Of a DNA stretch of 64,000 nt, positions 56,901-63,926 are shown piece after piece. The stretch's first letter is position 1; each line of letters begins with the position of its first letter. The notes beneath the pieces are model-generated. The model ran no database searches. It was not told where the DNA came from and saw only the letters and a program-made list of their open reading frames with translations. Source of the stretch: Croceitalea dokdonensis DOKDO 023 (GTDB lineage Bacteria > Bacteroidota > Bacteroidia > Flavobacteriales > Flavobacteriaceae); contig NZ_LDJX01000005.1 in the NCBI RefSeq assembly GCF_001306415.1, positions 186,001-250,000 on the forward strand, given 5' to 3'. Both the position numbers and the translations under genes were made by a program.

Positions 56901-58125
56901 TGGCAGTCAACGGGATGTAAGGTTCGAGGCTGCCCGCAGGGGCTGGTTAACCCAGTTTGATGGGTTTAACTCCCAATTTTTACAGAACAATACCAAACAA
57001 CTCAATATAACGGCAACGGCACAGCCCACCCAAGACCTTACCATAGATTTAGTTGCTGACAGGCAGATTTCCAACAACCTACAGGAGACCTTTGCGGTGG
57101 TCCCGGACATTAGCACCGGAGAACTTACCTACAATCAGCTCTTGGGCAATAATTTGGGCAATTTCAGTATTTCAACCATGATGCTGGGCACGGCTTTTAG
57201 GAGGAGTGATGAGTTTAATTCTGCCACCTTTGATGAGCTTAAGGCCAACCGGGTGATCATTGCCAACCGTATCAATGAAGACAGAAATGCCAATGCCACC
57301 ATTTTGCCAGATGGTTTCCCAGAAGGCTATGGGAAAACCAGTCAGGATGTGCTGCTTCCGGCATTTTTCGCGGCCATTACCGGCCAAGATGCGGAACGGG
57401 TGAATTTGGATGCCTTTAGGGAAATTCCCATTCCCAATTGGACCATTAAGTACACTGGTCTCATGAAGAACAAATGGTTTAAAAAGAAATTTAAGCGTTT
57501 TTCGGTGCAGCATGGCTATCGTTCCGCATACAGTATCAATTCCTTTCAGACCAATTTGGAACGCAACCAATTGCTAAAGGAAGGTCTGCCCTTGGTTAAC
57601 GTGGAAACCGGAAACGTGCTGCCAGAGAACATCATCAATAACGTAATTTTAACGGATGAATTCAACCCTTTGGTACGCTTGGATTTTGAAATGAAAAATT
57701 CCCTTAGTGTCCTTGCAGAAGTAAGGACGGATAGGATGTTTTCCATGAGTTTTGACAATAATCTGCTCACGGAAATGAGCGGACAGGAGTATCGGGTAGG
57801 TTTGGGATACAGGTTTAAGGATGTAAAATTTGTGGCCAATATAGGAGGTGAAAAAACCCGTTTAAAGGGAGATTTAAATTTAAAGGCAGATTTATCGCTC
57901 CGGGACAATATTACCATTATAAGGAACTTGGATATTGATAGCAACCAAATTACGGCAGGCCAAAATCTATGGGCCGTGAAGTTTACGGCAGATTATGCCC
58001 TTAGCCAAAATTTAAACGCCTTGTTCTTTTACGATCATGCCTTTTCCCAATTTAAGGTTTCTACAGCTTTCCCCCAGACCACCATTAACGCGGGCTTTAC
58101 CATACGGTATAATTTTGGGAATTGA
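50944..58125 (+). CDS. sprA: SprA, type IX secretion system outer-membrane translocon
   Basis: 2393 residues, matching the known size of flavobacterial SprA (the giant 36-strand barrel through which T9SS substrates cross the outer membrane, also needed for gliding). No ATG exists before about residue 160, and a TTG at 50944 gives a proper signal peptide (RFKLTFICFLFLSLSYIRGQ), so I use it. SprA signatures are repeated FDFDQRISLSMLGKVGERL-like strands, DDFEGAQALIDIRSSLGWS near the middle, and a C-terminal barrel ending TINAGFTIRYNFGN. It lies between ruvA and gcvH, an order common in this family. Confidence 0.96.
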   Translation: MKRGVIPQLKSNRFKLTFICFLFLSLSYIRGQDQDADQAVDSVKTGAALGRLLLENPNSIVSKYSYDASIDRYVYTESVGDFNVNYPLFLTPEDYYKLVRAEGIKSYFKEKIDAFSGKKEGAEEARKNLLPNFYVNNNFFESVFGGNTIEVIPQGSVAMDLGVIWQKNDNPALSPRNRTNLSFDFDQRISLSMLGKVGERLQVTANYDTEATFDFQNLVKLDYTPTEDDIIRSIEVGNVNMPLNSSLITGAQSLFGIKTQLQFGRTTVTAVFSEQQSQNNTVVAQGGGTINDFSLTALDYDEDRHFFLAQYFRDNYDAALAQYPFIQSRTQITRLEVWVTNRNQLTTNVRNVVAIQDLGEGEIGPDGQAKTRIGRQNGAPTGFFNVAGTGVLPQNRANDYDPAAIGAGGALNENIRDIATVANGFDIPGYTVNEGFDYAILENARKLEVGRDYRFDSQLGYISLNQRLSNDEVLAVAFQYTTLDGDVFQVGEFANGGVEATTVTGGANPIIENNTLVLKLLKSNITNVSDPIWDLMMKNIYSTGAFQLSQEDFRLNILYSDPTPRNYITPARDESGVPVPFPAAASANGKPLEERILLNVFNLDRLNLYNDVQAGGDGFFDYVPGITVDTQTGRIIFTKVEPFGEYLFDLLGGGTYEVENDQGYNANQQRYVFRNMYAKTKAASLQDAEKNRFQLKGRYKSQGNNGIPIGAFNVPRGSVRVTAGGRQLQEGIDYTVNYQAGTVQLLDQSLEASNVPINISVENNAVFGQQTRRFTGINVEHKISENFVLGGTLLNLNERPLTQKANFGVEPVNNTIFGFNGNFSTEVPFLTRLANKLPNIDTDVPSNISIRGEVAVLQPNSPKNADFLGETTTFLDDFEGAQALIDIRSSLGWSLASPPVGVPQNPEGLSAGFERAKMAWYTVDPIFYTNQRPDGVTDNDVSLNSTRRVFIDEVFPQIDIAQGQTTVQGTLDVAYYPNQKGPYNASDTFGANPERHWGGIMRSLSSTNFEQSNVEFIQFWVLDPYVDGETTGANSGELVLNLGNISEDILPDGRKQYENGLPSPTSTENPRPTVWGQVPSTQSLVYAFDADENNREIQDIGFDGLSDADEASIYNGPAEDPALDNYVYYLNREGGILERYLDFNNPDGNSPVEVTNTNRGSTTLPDVEDVDRDLTMNTVNSYYEYRIPIRPNTTIDDEYVTDIREGETPTLPNNTQLNRRWIQYKIPLSDFTDAIGGITDFRSISFMRMYMTGFTDDIVLRFATLDLVRGDWRTYTNNLQDETVDANPSDDGTVTDVNAVNIEENAGRTPIPYVLPPGVIREQLNNNNTIIRQNEQSLSFLVENLEPQDSRGVFKNVNIDVRQYEKIKMFMHAEKVVNSDYADSDTPLVGFLRIGTDFSENFYQLELPLQFTPFGSTDAEVIWPSVNELDVVLADLNKVKSLGIANGSLNQLNFYEVVNGEVVPVDEFAPRDLGRLRIGIRGNPSLGSIRGMMVGVKNIDNIPARGEVWFNELRLAGLDNNGGWAAIAAIDANMADFANVTATGSTSTSGFGSIDQMPNERAREDAMSYDVVTNVNVGQLFPKQWGLQIPFNYGISETLITPEFDPVYDDLKLADRIAAADTQEDAETIREQAEDYTKRTSVNLIGVRKNRGDEAEENFYDIENFTFNFSHNETNHRDFEVAELIDQNVQTGFVYNHNFKPLPVAPFAKKDSIFKSDYWKWLKEFNLNLMPTSVSLNANYNRSFNQQRFRDVLEPGVEALDLPLLQQRNYLFNWQYALNYSLSKSLRVNLTASNNNIVRNYFNVDDDADSGINEMLDLWDGFFDIGEPNRHSQQMQLNYELPFDKFPFLSFINGQYTYTSNFDWQRGGDALFEVAGEDINTVQNASTHTLTANMTMQGFYDYLGLKKRTGKGDTRTRRGTNNTDGDGEKEKTKKKTSKGVNTLIDIVTMVKRVNVNYTENRGQVLPGYTQSIGFIGTARPTLGFVFGSQRDVRFEAARRGWLTQFDGFNSQFLQNNTKQLNITATAQPTQDLTIDLVADRQISNNLQETFAVVPDISTGELTYNQLLGNNLGNFSISTMMLGTAFRRSDEFNSATFDELKANRVIIANRINEDRNANATILPDGFPEGYGKTSQDVLLPAFFAAITGQDAERVNLDAFREIPIPNWTIKYTGLMKNKWFKKKFKRFSVQHGYRSAYSINSFQTNLERNQLLKEGLPLVNVETGNVLPENIINNVILTDEFNPLVRLDFEMKNSLSVLAEVRTDRMFSMSFDNNLLTEMSGQEYRVGLGYRFKDVKFVANIGGEKTRLKGDLNLKADLSLRDNITIIRNLDIDSNQITAGQNLWAVKFTADYALSQNLNALFFYDHAFSQFKVSTAFPQTTINAGFTIRYNFGN

Positions 58126-58198
58126 CAAAGGGGTCGTTACTTATTTTCCGGCTTCCGTGCATTGCCTATGCCATCTCATTAAGACCGTATTTTTTTCT

Positions 58199-58229
58199 TT
58201 GAATGCAAACATTTAAAACTTTACATTTG
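58199..58229 (+). promoter_or_regulatory. Promoter of gcvH
   Basis: TTG (58199-58201), a 20-nt gap, then TACATTTG (58222-58229). It supports the gcvH ATG at 58253 and rules out a start at 58229. Confidence 0.7.
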
Positions 58230-58252
58230 TGAACAAGACTAAACGATCACAA

Positions 58253-58633
58253 ATGAATATTCCTTCAGAATTAAAGTACACAAAAGACCATGAATGGGTA
58301 AAGATAGATGGTGATATTGCCACTGTTGGCATCACTGATTTTGCGCAGGGCGAGTTAGGAGATATCGTATATGTAGAGGTTGAAACTGTTGACGAAACCT
58401 TGGAAAAGGAGGCTGTTTTTGGAACCGTTGAGGCCGTAAAGACAGTTTCTGACCTTTTTTTACCGCTCACTGGTGAAATTATTGAGTTCAATGAAAGCTT
58501 GGAAGATGAGCCGGAGAAGGTGAATACCGATCCTTATGGGGAAGGCTGGATGGTGAAAATTAAGATATCCAATCCTGGGGAGGTAGATGCCCTCCTGTCA
58601 GATGCCCAATACAAGGAAGTGGTGGGTGCTTAA
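58253..58633 (+). CDS. gcvH: Glycine cleavage system H protein
   Basis: Lipoyl carrier of the glycine cleavage system, 126 residues from ATG 58253 ([20 protein letters not shown]). The lipoyl lysine is K63 in [14 protein letters not shown]. The barrel ends with [19 protein letters not shown]. It also receives lipoate for transfer to other enzymes in many bacteria. The downstream VanZ-like gene overlaps its 3' end by eight bases. It has its own promoter and is separate from sprA. Confidence 0.97.
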   Translation: MNIPSELKYTKDHEWVKIDGDIATVGITDFAQGELGDIVYVEVETVDETLEKEAVFGTVEAVKTVSDLFLPLTGEIIEFNESLEDEPEKVNTDPYGEGWMVKIKISNPGEVDALLSDAQYKEVVGA

Positions 58634-59018
58634 CAAAAACAGGTTTAAAATAGTATTCATAGGCTGGATGGTGTGCATTACATCGCTCAGCTTATTTTCT
58701 TTTAATGGGGTAACGGATATAGACCTTTCCTTCCCAAATACAGATAAGTTGGCACACTATTTCTTTCACTTGGGTATGGTGTTTTTTGGGGTCCTAGGTT
58801 TTATAGATACTTTTGAGAACAAGTCCGCACTCCAGAATAGCTTAATAAAGTGGCTAGTGTTTTCATTCCTTTACGGATTGGGTATTGAGTTTCTACAATT
58901 TTTAATGCCTTACGGCAGAATGGCCGATTTTTGGGATGTTATGGCCAATTTGGCGGGAGCGCTGACTGCGGTTTTACTCATTAAAAGATACCGTTTACGC
59001 ATCAAGAAGATAAAATGA
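58626..59018 (+). CDS. VanZ-like small membrane protein
   Basis: 130 residues starting at a GTG inside the end of gcvH (58626-58628), giving an 8-nt overlap; no ATG is available before the first helix. Four hydrophobic segments are visible: [56 protein letters not shown] and [15 protein letters not shown]. The conserved KLAHYFFH and GIEFLQF(L)[12 protein letters not shown] match the VanZ-like family. The function is unknown; the name comes from a teicoplanin resistance gene and does not imply resistance here. Confidence 0.8.
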   Translation: MLNKNRFKIVFIGWMVCITSLSLFSFNGVTDIDLSFPNTDKLAHYFFHLGMVFFGVLGFIDTFENKSALQNSLIKWLVFSFLYGLGIEFLQFLMPYGRMADFWDVMANLAGALTAVLLIKRYRLRIKKIK

Positions 59019-59081
59019 CTCATTATAATTACCTATATTTCGAATTAATATTTAAATTAGCGAACATTAAAAAATAAGCAA

Positions 59082-59786
59082 ATGGAACCAAAAAAGAATC
59101 CAAAAGCGGACGTAGGCAGAAATAGCGCACTTTATTTCGTTATAGGTCTTGCTATTGTTATGCTCCTAGTGTATACTGGTTTAGAGTGGAAAGACTATGA
59201 AGATGGTAACAATTATGATATCTCTTTAAATGTGGAGGACCAACTGGATGAGGAGGTACCAATGACAGAGCAGATAAAAACACCACCACCACCACCACCA
59301 CCGGCAGCACCTGAGGTGATAGAGGTTGTGGAAGATGAGGAAGAAGTAGAGGAAACTGTGATAGAATCTACGGAAACCAGCCAAGAAGAAGAAGTAATGG
59401 AAGTTGAGGAAGTGGAAATGGAGGAAGTGGAAGAAGATATTTCAGTGCCATTTGCCGTAATTGAGGACGTTCCCGTTTTTCCAGGTTGCGAGGGTGCAAG
59501 TAATAAGAAAGCCTGTTTTCAGGAACAAATGCAAAAGCATATCCGCAAAAACTTTCGTTATCCCGAAATTGCCCAGGAAATGGGTGTGCAAGGTCGTGTA
59601 AGTGTGGTCTTTGTGATTCAAAAAGATGGAAGCATTGGTAATATTAGGATGCGTGGGCCAGACAAGAACTTAGAGGCAGAGGCTATGCGAATCATTAAAA
59701 AACTGCCTAAAATGACTCCCGGAAAACAGCGCGGAAGACCGGTTAAGGTGCCATTTAGTATTCCTATCAACTTCAAATTACAATAG
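59082..59786 (+). CDS. TonB-family energy transducer
   Basis: 234 residues. One N-terminal helix (ALYFVIGLAIVMLLVYTGL) is followed by a Pro run (TPPPPPPPAAPE) and an almost purely acidic Glu/Val periplasmic spacer (~95-140). The C-terminal TonB domain contains YPEIAQEMGVQGRVSVVFVI and ends VKVPFSIPINFKLQ. Two Cys flank the start of the domain (FPGCEGASNKKACF), as in many Bacteroidota TonB proteins. It couples the inner-membrane motor to outer-membrane receptors. No exbB or exbD lies nearby. A terminator follows. Confidence 0.92.
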   Translation: MEPKKNPKADVGRNSALYFVIGLAIVMLLVYTGLEWKDYEDGNNYDISLNVEDQLDEEVPMTEQIKTPPPPPPPAAPEVIEVVEDEEEVEETVIESTETSQEEEVMEVEEVEMEEVEEDISVPFAVIEDVPVFPGCEGASNKKACFQEQMQKHIRKNFRYPEIAQEMGVQGRVSVVFVIQKDGSIGNIRMRGPDKNLEAEAMRIIKKLPKMTPGKQRGRPVKVPFSIPINFKLQ

Positions 59787-59814
59787 GGAATTAGGAACTT
59801 TAGAACTTTTAATA

Positions 59815-59840
59815 GAAGCCTCGATGTACATCGGGGCTTT
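59815..59840 (+). terminator. Terminator after the TonB gene
   Basis: AAGCCTCGATGT pairs with ACATCGGGGCTT (one G-T wobble) and is followed by T-rich sequence. A longer frame for cyoE that opens at 59824 would begin inside this stem and is rejected. Confidence 0.8.
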
Positions 59841-59928
59841 ATTATTTTTTGGCACCGCTATAGGAGACCTTTATAAGGTTGGTGCAAAGGGCACTTTGTT
59901 TAAAATTAACTTAAAGAACTTCAATCCA

Positions 59929-59959
59929 TTGCAAATAATGCCCTGCCAATGTATCTTTG
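59929..59959 (+). promoter_or_regulatory. Promoter of the cyoE-coxC operon
   Basis: TTG (59929-59931), a 20-nt gap, then TATCTTTG (59952-59959), a full match. The leader is only about 12 nt. Confidence 0.7.
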
Positions 59960-59976
59960 CAAACTATTTAGATTTC

Positions 59977-60894
59977 ATGAAATACGCAGCGGGTGCCGTA
60001 GAACATACCACATGGGAAATTAGGATTTCTGATTTAAAGGAGCTGACCAAAATGCGTCTTGCCCTTAGTGTGGTGTTTTCTTCCATAGCAGGTTATTTTC
60101 TTGGGGCCTATGAAATAGAGTTTACTTCCGTGCTACTTTTGGCCTTTGGCGGGTATTGTATGGTAGGGGCTTCAAACGCTTACAACCAGGTGATTGAGAA
60201 AGACCTGGATGCCCTAATGAAACGGACAAAAAACAGGCCTATTCCCGCAGGTAGGATGTCCGTGGGCTACGCCATGACCGTTGCCGTAAGCTTAACAGTG
60301 TTGGGTATCATAGCCCTGTATATGCTAAATCCTAAGACGGCCCTTTTTGGTGCCATCTCCATTTTTTTGTACACCAGTGTCTATACCCCACTAAAAACAA
60401 AGACGCCGTTGGCCGTTTTTGTGGGTGCGCTGCCCGGTGCCATACCTTTTATGTTGGGATGGGTAGCGGCAACCAATGATTTTGGGATAGAGCCCGGTAC
60501 ATTGTTTATGATTCAGTTTTTTTGGCAATTCCCCCACTTCTGGGCGTTGGGCTGGATGTTGGATGATGACTATAGAAAGGGAGGATTTAAAATGTTGCCA
60601 ACCGGTAAAAAAGATGCAAGTACTGCTTTGCAGATCATACTATATACCATTTGGATGATCGTGATTTCTGTAATGCCCGCTTTTGGTATTACAGGTAGGT
60701 TGCAACTTTCTTTGGTCGCGGCCATTATAATAGGCTCAATGGGGCTGGGCATGCTAATTTTTGCCTTTAAGTTATATGAAAAAAGGGATAATAAGGCAGC
60801 ACGGAAACTTATGTTGGCAAGTGTTACCTACATCACTTTTATGCAAATTGTTTTTGTGGCAGATAAGTTTATAGTTGCTGCCCTAAATCCGTAG
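59977..60894 (+). CDS. cyoE: Protohaem IX farnesyltransferase (haem O synthase)
   Basis: UbiA-family prenyltransferase that makes haem O, the precursor of haem A for the aa3 oxidase; 305 residues from ATG 59977 (MKYAAGAVEHTTWEIRISDL). The first Asp-rich motif is in ASNAYNQVIEKDLDALMKRT, with NRPIPAGRMS just after, and QFFWQFPHFWALGWMLDDDY carries the second. About eight to nine membrane helices are expected. It starts the second cluster of oxidase genes and is followed after 57 nt by a subunit III gene. Confidence 0.95.
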   Translation: MKYAAGAVEHTTWEIRISDLKELTKMRLALSVVFSSIAGYFLGAYEIEFTSVLLLAFGGYCMVGASNAYNQVIEKDLDALMKRTKNRPIPAGRMSVGYAMTVAVSLTVLGIIALYMLNPKTALFGAISIFLYTSVYTPLKTKTPLAVFVGALPGAIPFMLGWVAATNDFGIEPGTLFMIQFFWQFPHFWALGWMLDDDYRKGGFKMLPTGKKDASTALQIILYTIWMIVISVMPAFGITGRLQLSLVAAIIIGSMGLGMLIFAFKLYEKRDNKAARKLMLASVTYITFMQIVFVADKFIVAALNP

Positions 60895-60951
60895 GGCCAT
60901 AGCTGGGTGTTAACCAGTGTTTTGTTATTGTTATTGAAAAAGAAAGAGAAA

Positions 60952-61533
60952 ATGGATTTAACACAAGGAACGGCAAGGGAAAAAAATGACAGGGCCAAAA
61001 AAATGATGCTATGGTTTGGCATCGTAAGTCTTATCATGGGTTTCGCGGGTTGGACAAGTGCCTACATCGTGAGCAGTAAAAGAAAGGACTGGTTGGATAA
61101 CATTGATCTTCCCCAGGCTTTTTTTATCAGTACTGCCATTATTATTACAAGCAGTATTACCTATTGGTTGGCCAAAAGAGCCATGAAACAGGGAAATCAA
61201 AAAATGACGGGTAACTGGCTTTTAGTAACCCTGGTATTGGGCATCACCTTCATTATCCTGCAGTTTGTTGGGTTTTCCCAGATGTTGGAAAGTGGCTACT
61301 ACTTTACCGGGCCCACGAGCAACATTAAAATGTCCTATATTTTTTTAATTGCCTTTGTGCATATCGTACATGTGGTGGCTGGGCTTATTTCATTGATTAC
61401 GGTGATTGTTCAGTTTTTTAGAAAAAAGTATAGTGCAGACAATATGTTGGGTCTGGAACTAGGGGCAACTTTTTGGCATTTTTTGGATTTTCTTTGGGTG
61501 TATTTAATATTGTTCATGCTTTTTGTAAGGTAA
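60952..61533 (+). CDS. Cytochrome c oxidase subunit III (short form)
   Basis: 193 residues from ATG 60952 (MDLTQGTAREKNDRAKKMML). It has five membrane helices in the CoxC/CyoC pattern, with YIFLIAFVHIVHVVAGLISL and the last helix ATFWHFLDFLWVYLILFMLF. It lacks the first two helices of seven-helix mitochondrial-type CoxC, as do CyoC-like forms. A second subunit III gene follows; the two may both belong to one enzyme or one may serve another oxidase. Confidence 0.9.
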   Translation: MDLTQGTAREKNDRAKKMMLWFGIVSLIMGFAGWTSAYIVSSKRKDWLDNIDLPQAFFISTAIIITSSITYWLAKRAMKQGNQKMTGNWLLVTLVLGITFIILQFVGFSQMLESGYYFTGPTSNIKMSYIFLIAFVHIVHVVAGLISLITVIVQFFRKKYSADNMLGLELGATFWHFLDFLWVYLILFMLFVR

Positions 61534-61639
61534 GGCGCACAACCATCTTTGGTAGGAAACTGAAGCTTCGTAGTTGCCTGTTTTCCCAGCACCGGTATAC
61601 TATTTTTAAAAAATTTGGGTTTTCTAGAAAGATAGGCTT

Positions 61640-61668
61640 TTGCCAATAGGCCAAAAGATGTATTTTTG
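61640..61668 (+). promoter_or_regulatory. Promoter of the second subunit III gene
   Basis: TTG (61640-61642), an 18-nt gap, then TATTTTTG (61661-61668). The leader to the ATG at 61764 would be about 90 nt. It suggests that the coxC-coxD part can be transcribed independently of cyoE. Confidence 0.65.
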
Positions 61669-61763
61669 CTGCCAGTGTTGCACAATGTAGGTGCAGTATG
61701 CTTATAAAATAAAATCGGTCCGTGGAAAGGCCGGCAATACAAAACGACTAAACAACAGTGTAT

Positions 61764-62738
61764 ATGGACACAGCGGTAACTACCGAAAACGAAGGAAGTG
61801 TATGGGGGGGCGGTAACAGACCATTGGGCGCAAGCTACGGCAAGCTCATGATGTGGTTTTTTATTGTTTCTGATGCATTGACTTTCTCTGGATTCTTGGC
61901 AGCATACGGATTTTCCAGGTTTAAATTCATTGAAACATGGCCCATTGCCGATGAGGTATTTACCCACGTGCCATTTTTTCATGGCAATTATCCCATGATT
62001 TATGTGGCCTTCATGACGTTTATTTTGATTATGTCTTCCGTAACCATGGTACTTGCCGTGGATGCAGGACATAAGATGAAGCAGAACGCCGTAATCTGGT
62101 ACATGTTCCTAACGATTATTGGCGGTGCCATTTTTGTAGGGTCCCAGGCTTGGGAATGGGCCACCTTTATCAAGGGAGATTTTGGTGCCTTGGAAACCAA
62201 AGGAGGTCGCATCTTACAATTTGTAAATGCAGAAACTGGTGAGCGGGCAGCCATAGATGAATTTGCCCTCAACTTAAACGAGGCTAGAATTGCTGATGCA
62301 AGGGATAAGGGTGTTTGGTTTACGGACAATGAAACCTTGACTACCTTTTCGTTGAATGAAGTGATAGAGGGTTTTAAGGCCAATCCCAACATTTTGATAC
62401 GGACGGAAACGATAAATGAAAATGGCCACAAAACACTATTGACCAGAGAACAGTCCCTAGGACGTTTAAAAGATGCGGTAAGGGTTGTAGAAGGCGCCAA
62501 TTTAATACGCAACGAATATGGTAGTAGATTATTTGCGGATTTCTTTTTCTTCATAACCGGTTTTCACGGTTTTCATGTATTCTCCGGAGTGGTCATTAAT
62601 GCCATCATCTTTTTTAATGTGATTTTGGGTACCTACGAAAAAAGGGGACATTATGAAATGGTGGAAAAAGTAGGTCTTTACTGGCACTTTGTAGATTTGG
62701 TGTGGGTATTTGTTTTTACCTTCTTTTATTTGGTCTAA
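61764..62738 (+). CDS. Cytochrome c oxidase subunit III with a large hydrophilic insertion
   Basis: 324 residues from ATG 61764 (MDTAVTTENEG; a GTG lies two codons earlier). It has helices as in CoxC: SYGKLMMWFFIVSDALTFSG, IYVAFMTFILIMSSVTMVL and, at the end, FFFFITGFHGFHVFSGVVIN and LYWHFVDLVWVFVFTFFYLV. Between the helix ending SQAWEWATFI and the one beginning LFADFFFF lie ~115 mostly hydrophilic residues (about 139-253), where ordinary subunits III have a short loop. The insertion has no cysteines or obvious metal motif. The neighbouring subunit IV gene supports membership in the oxidase. Confidence 0.9.
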   Translation: MDTAVTTENEGSVWGGGNRPLGASYGKLMMWFFIVSDALTFSGFLAAYGFSRFKFIETWPIADEVFTHVPFFHGNYPMIYVAFMTFILIMSSVTMVLAVDAGHKMKQNAVIWYMFLTIIGGAIFVGSQAWEWATFIKGDFGALETKGGRILQFVNAETGERAAIDEFALNLNEARIADARDKGVWFTDNETLTTFSLNEVIEGFKANPNILIRTETINENGHKTLLTREQSLGRLKDAVRVVEGANLIRNEYGSRLFADFFFFITGFHGFHVFSGVVINAIIFFNVILGTYEKRGHYEMVEKVGLYWHFVDLVWVFVFTFFYLV

Positions 62739-62776
62739 CGCATTTTGGAATAAGCATAACATTGTAAGAGAGTCAT

Positions 62777-63160
62777 ATGGCACATGCACATAAATTAGAG
62801 ATTTTTAGAGGACTGCTAAAGTTCAAATCAAACACCCAAAAAATTTGGGGGGTTCTGATTTTTTTATCCATAGTTACAGCAGTGGAAGTTGTGTTGGGAA
62901 TCATAAAGCCAGAATTTATGTTAACCACTTCCTTTGCCGGAATGAAGTTGCTTAATTGGGTATTTATTATCCTTACCCTGGTCAAAGCCTATTATATTGC
63001 TTGGGATTTTATGCACCTAAGGGATGAGAAGGCCGCACTGCGCAGAACCATAGTTTGGACACCTATTTTCTTGGTATCCTATTTGGTATTTATTTTATTG
63101 TTTGAGGCCACGTATATCTATGACGTTTTTAAATCAGGCTTTTTGGCTTGGGATTTTTAA
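62777..63160 (+). CDS. Cytochrome c oxidase subunit IV-like protein
   Basis: 127 residues with three membrane helices, around IWGVLIFLSIVTAVEVVLGI, LLNWVFIILTLVKAYYIAWD and TPIFLVSYLVFILLFEATYI. The MHLRDEKAALR loop between the second and third helix is the hallmark of bacterial subunit IV (CoxD/CtaF-like). The N-terminus MAHAHKLEIFRG is polar. It follows the second coxC by 38 nt and ends the transcript at a strong terminator. Confidence 0.92.
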   Translation: MAHAHKLEIFRGLLKFKSNTQKIWGVLIFLSIVTAVEVVLGIIKPEFMLTTSFAGMKLLNWVFIILTLVKAYYIAWDFMHLRDEKAALRRTIVWTPIFLVSYLVFILLFEATYIYDVFKSGFLAWDF

Positions 63161-63188
63161 GAAAACCTTAAGCATTCAAGATAACCCT

Positions 63189-63216
63189 AAGGCAGCTATT
63201 TGGCTGCCTTTTTTTT
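63189..63216 (+). terminator. Terminator after the subunit IV gene
   Basis: AAGGCAGC (63189-63196) pairs with GCTGCCTT (63203-63210) over a six-base loop, then six more T. Confidence 0.88.
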
Positions 63217-63290
63217 AATTTTGTATTTCGTGTTGGAAGGTGCTTGATTATTCTTGAAACACGGGTAAACCAAGGCTGTTTTATAAGGCT

Positions 63291-63926
63291 ATGAAAAAGA
63301 AGATTGTTCTTGTGATCCTGTTTGTTTTTCCGTTGGTGGCATACATGTTTTTTGCTTCTGGGGTAAACAATTTTGGAAAACTTCCCATTTTAACGGAAAA
63401 TGTCACGGAGCTTGATGTGATTGACACAGATATTAGGCTTCAAGATAAGATAACCATCCTTGGTTTTTTGGGGCGGGATGTTGCCAATAAAAAGGGAAAT
63501 GCCTTTAATCTAAACCAAAAAATTTATAAGCGGTTCCATGAGTTCGCAGATTTTCAGGTAGTGATGCTGGTGCTGGAGGAAGAGAAGGAGGCGGTAACAG
63601 AGTTAAAACAGGAGTTGAGCAATCTGGCGCCAATAGATAATTGGCAATTTGTATATACCACAAAAGAAGGTTTGCAAACCGTATTTAATGGTTTAAGAAC
63701 CAACCTTACGTTGGATGGGACCTATGGCGTGCCAGAAATATTTATCATAGATAAAGACCGTAACCTACGGGGCAGGGATAATGACGAAGACCAAAAGACA
63801 GGCGTCAAATATGGATTTGATGCTACCTCGGTCGCAGACTTGAACAATAAAATGGAGGATGATGTAAAAATTATTCTCGCAGAGTATAGACTCGCCTTAA
63901 AAAAGAACAATGCCGACCGGAACTAA
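63291..63926 (+). CDS. Membrane-anchored thioredoxin-like protein without cysteines
   Basis: 211 residues. An N-terminal membrane anchor (KKIVLVILFVFPLVAYMFFA) is followed by a thioredoxin-like periplasmic domain: DKITILGFLGRDVANKKGNA in place of the usual CxxC segment, DFQVVMLVLEE, then GTYGVPEIFIIDKDRNLRG containing the cis-Pro and the long loop typical of SCO-type proteins. It has no cysteine. It overlaps the probable SCO gene by 17 nt, so it likely helps in oxidase assembly, but not as a redox or copper-cysteine protein. The specific role is inference. Confidence 0.75.
   Translation: MKKKIVLVILFVFPLVAYMFFASGVNNFGKLPILTENVTELDVIDTDIRLQDKITILGFLGRDVANKKGNAFNLNQKIYKRFHEFADFQVVMLVLEEEKEAVTELKQELSNLAPIDNWQFVYTTKEGLQTVFNGLRTNLTLDGTYGVPEIFIIDKDRNLRGRDNDEDQKTGVKYGFDATSVADLNNKMEDDVKIILAEYRLALKKNNADRN

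Noticed and set aside
58626-59018. VanZ-like gene as a glycopeptide resistance determinant
   Set aside because: The VanZ-like family is widespread without resistance; no vanA/vanH/vanX-type genes are nearby and this is a Gram-negative lineage.
59824-59976. N-terminal extension of cyoE
   Set aside because: It opens inside the tonB terminator and includes the cyoE promoter; the ATG at 59977 gives the usual ~305-residue length.
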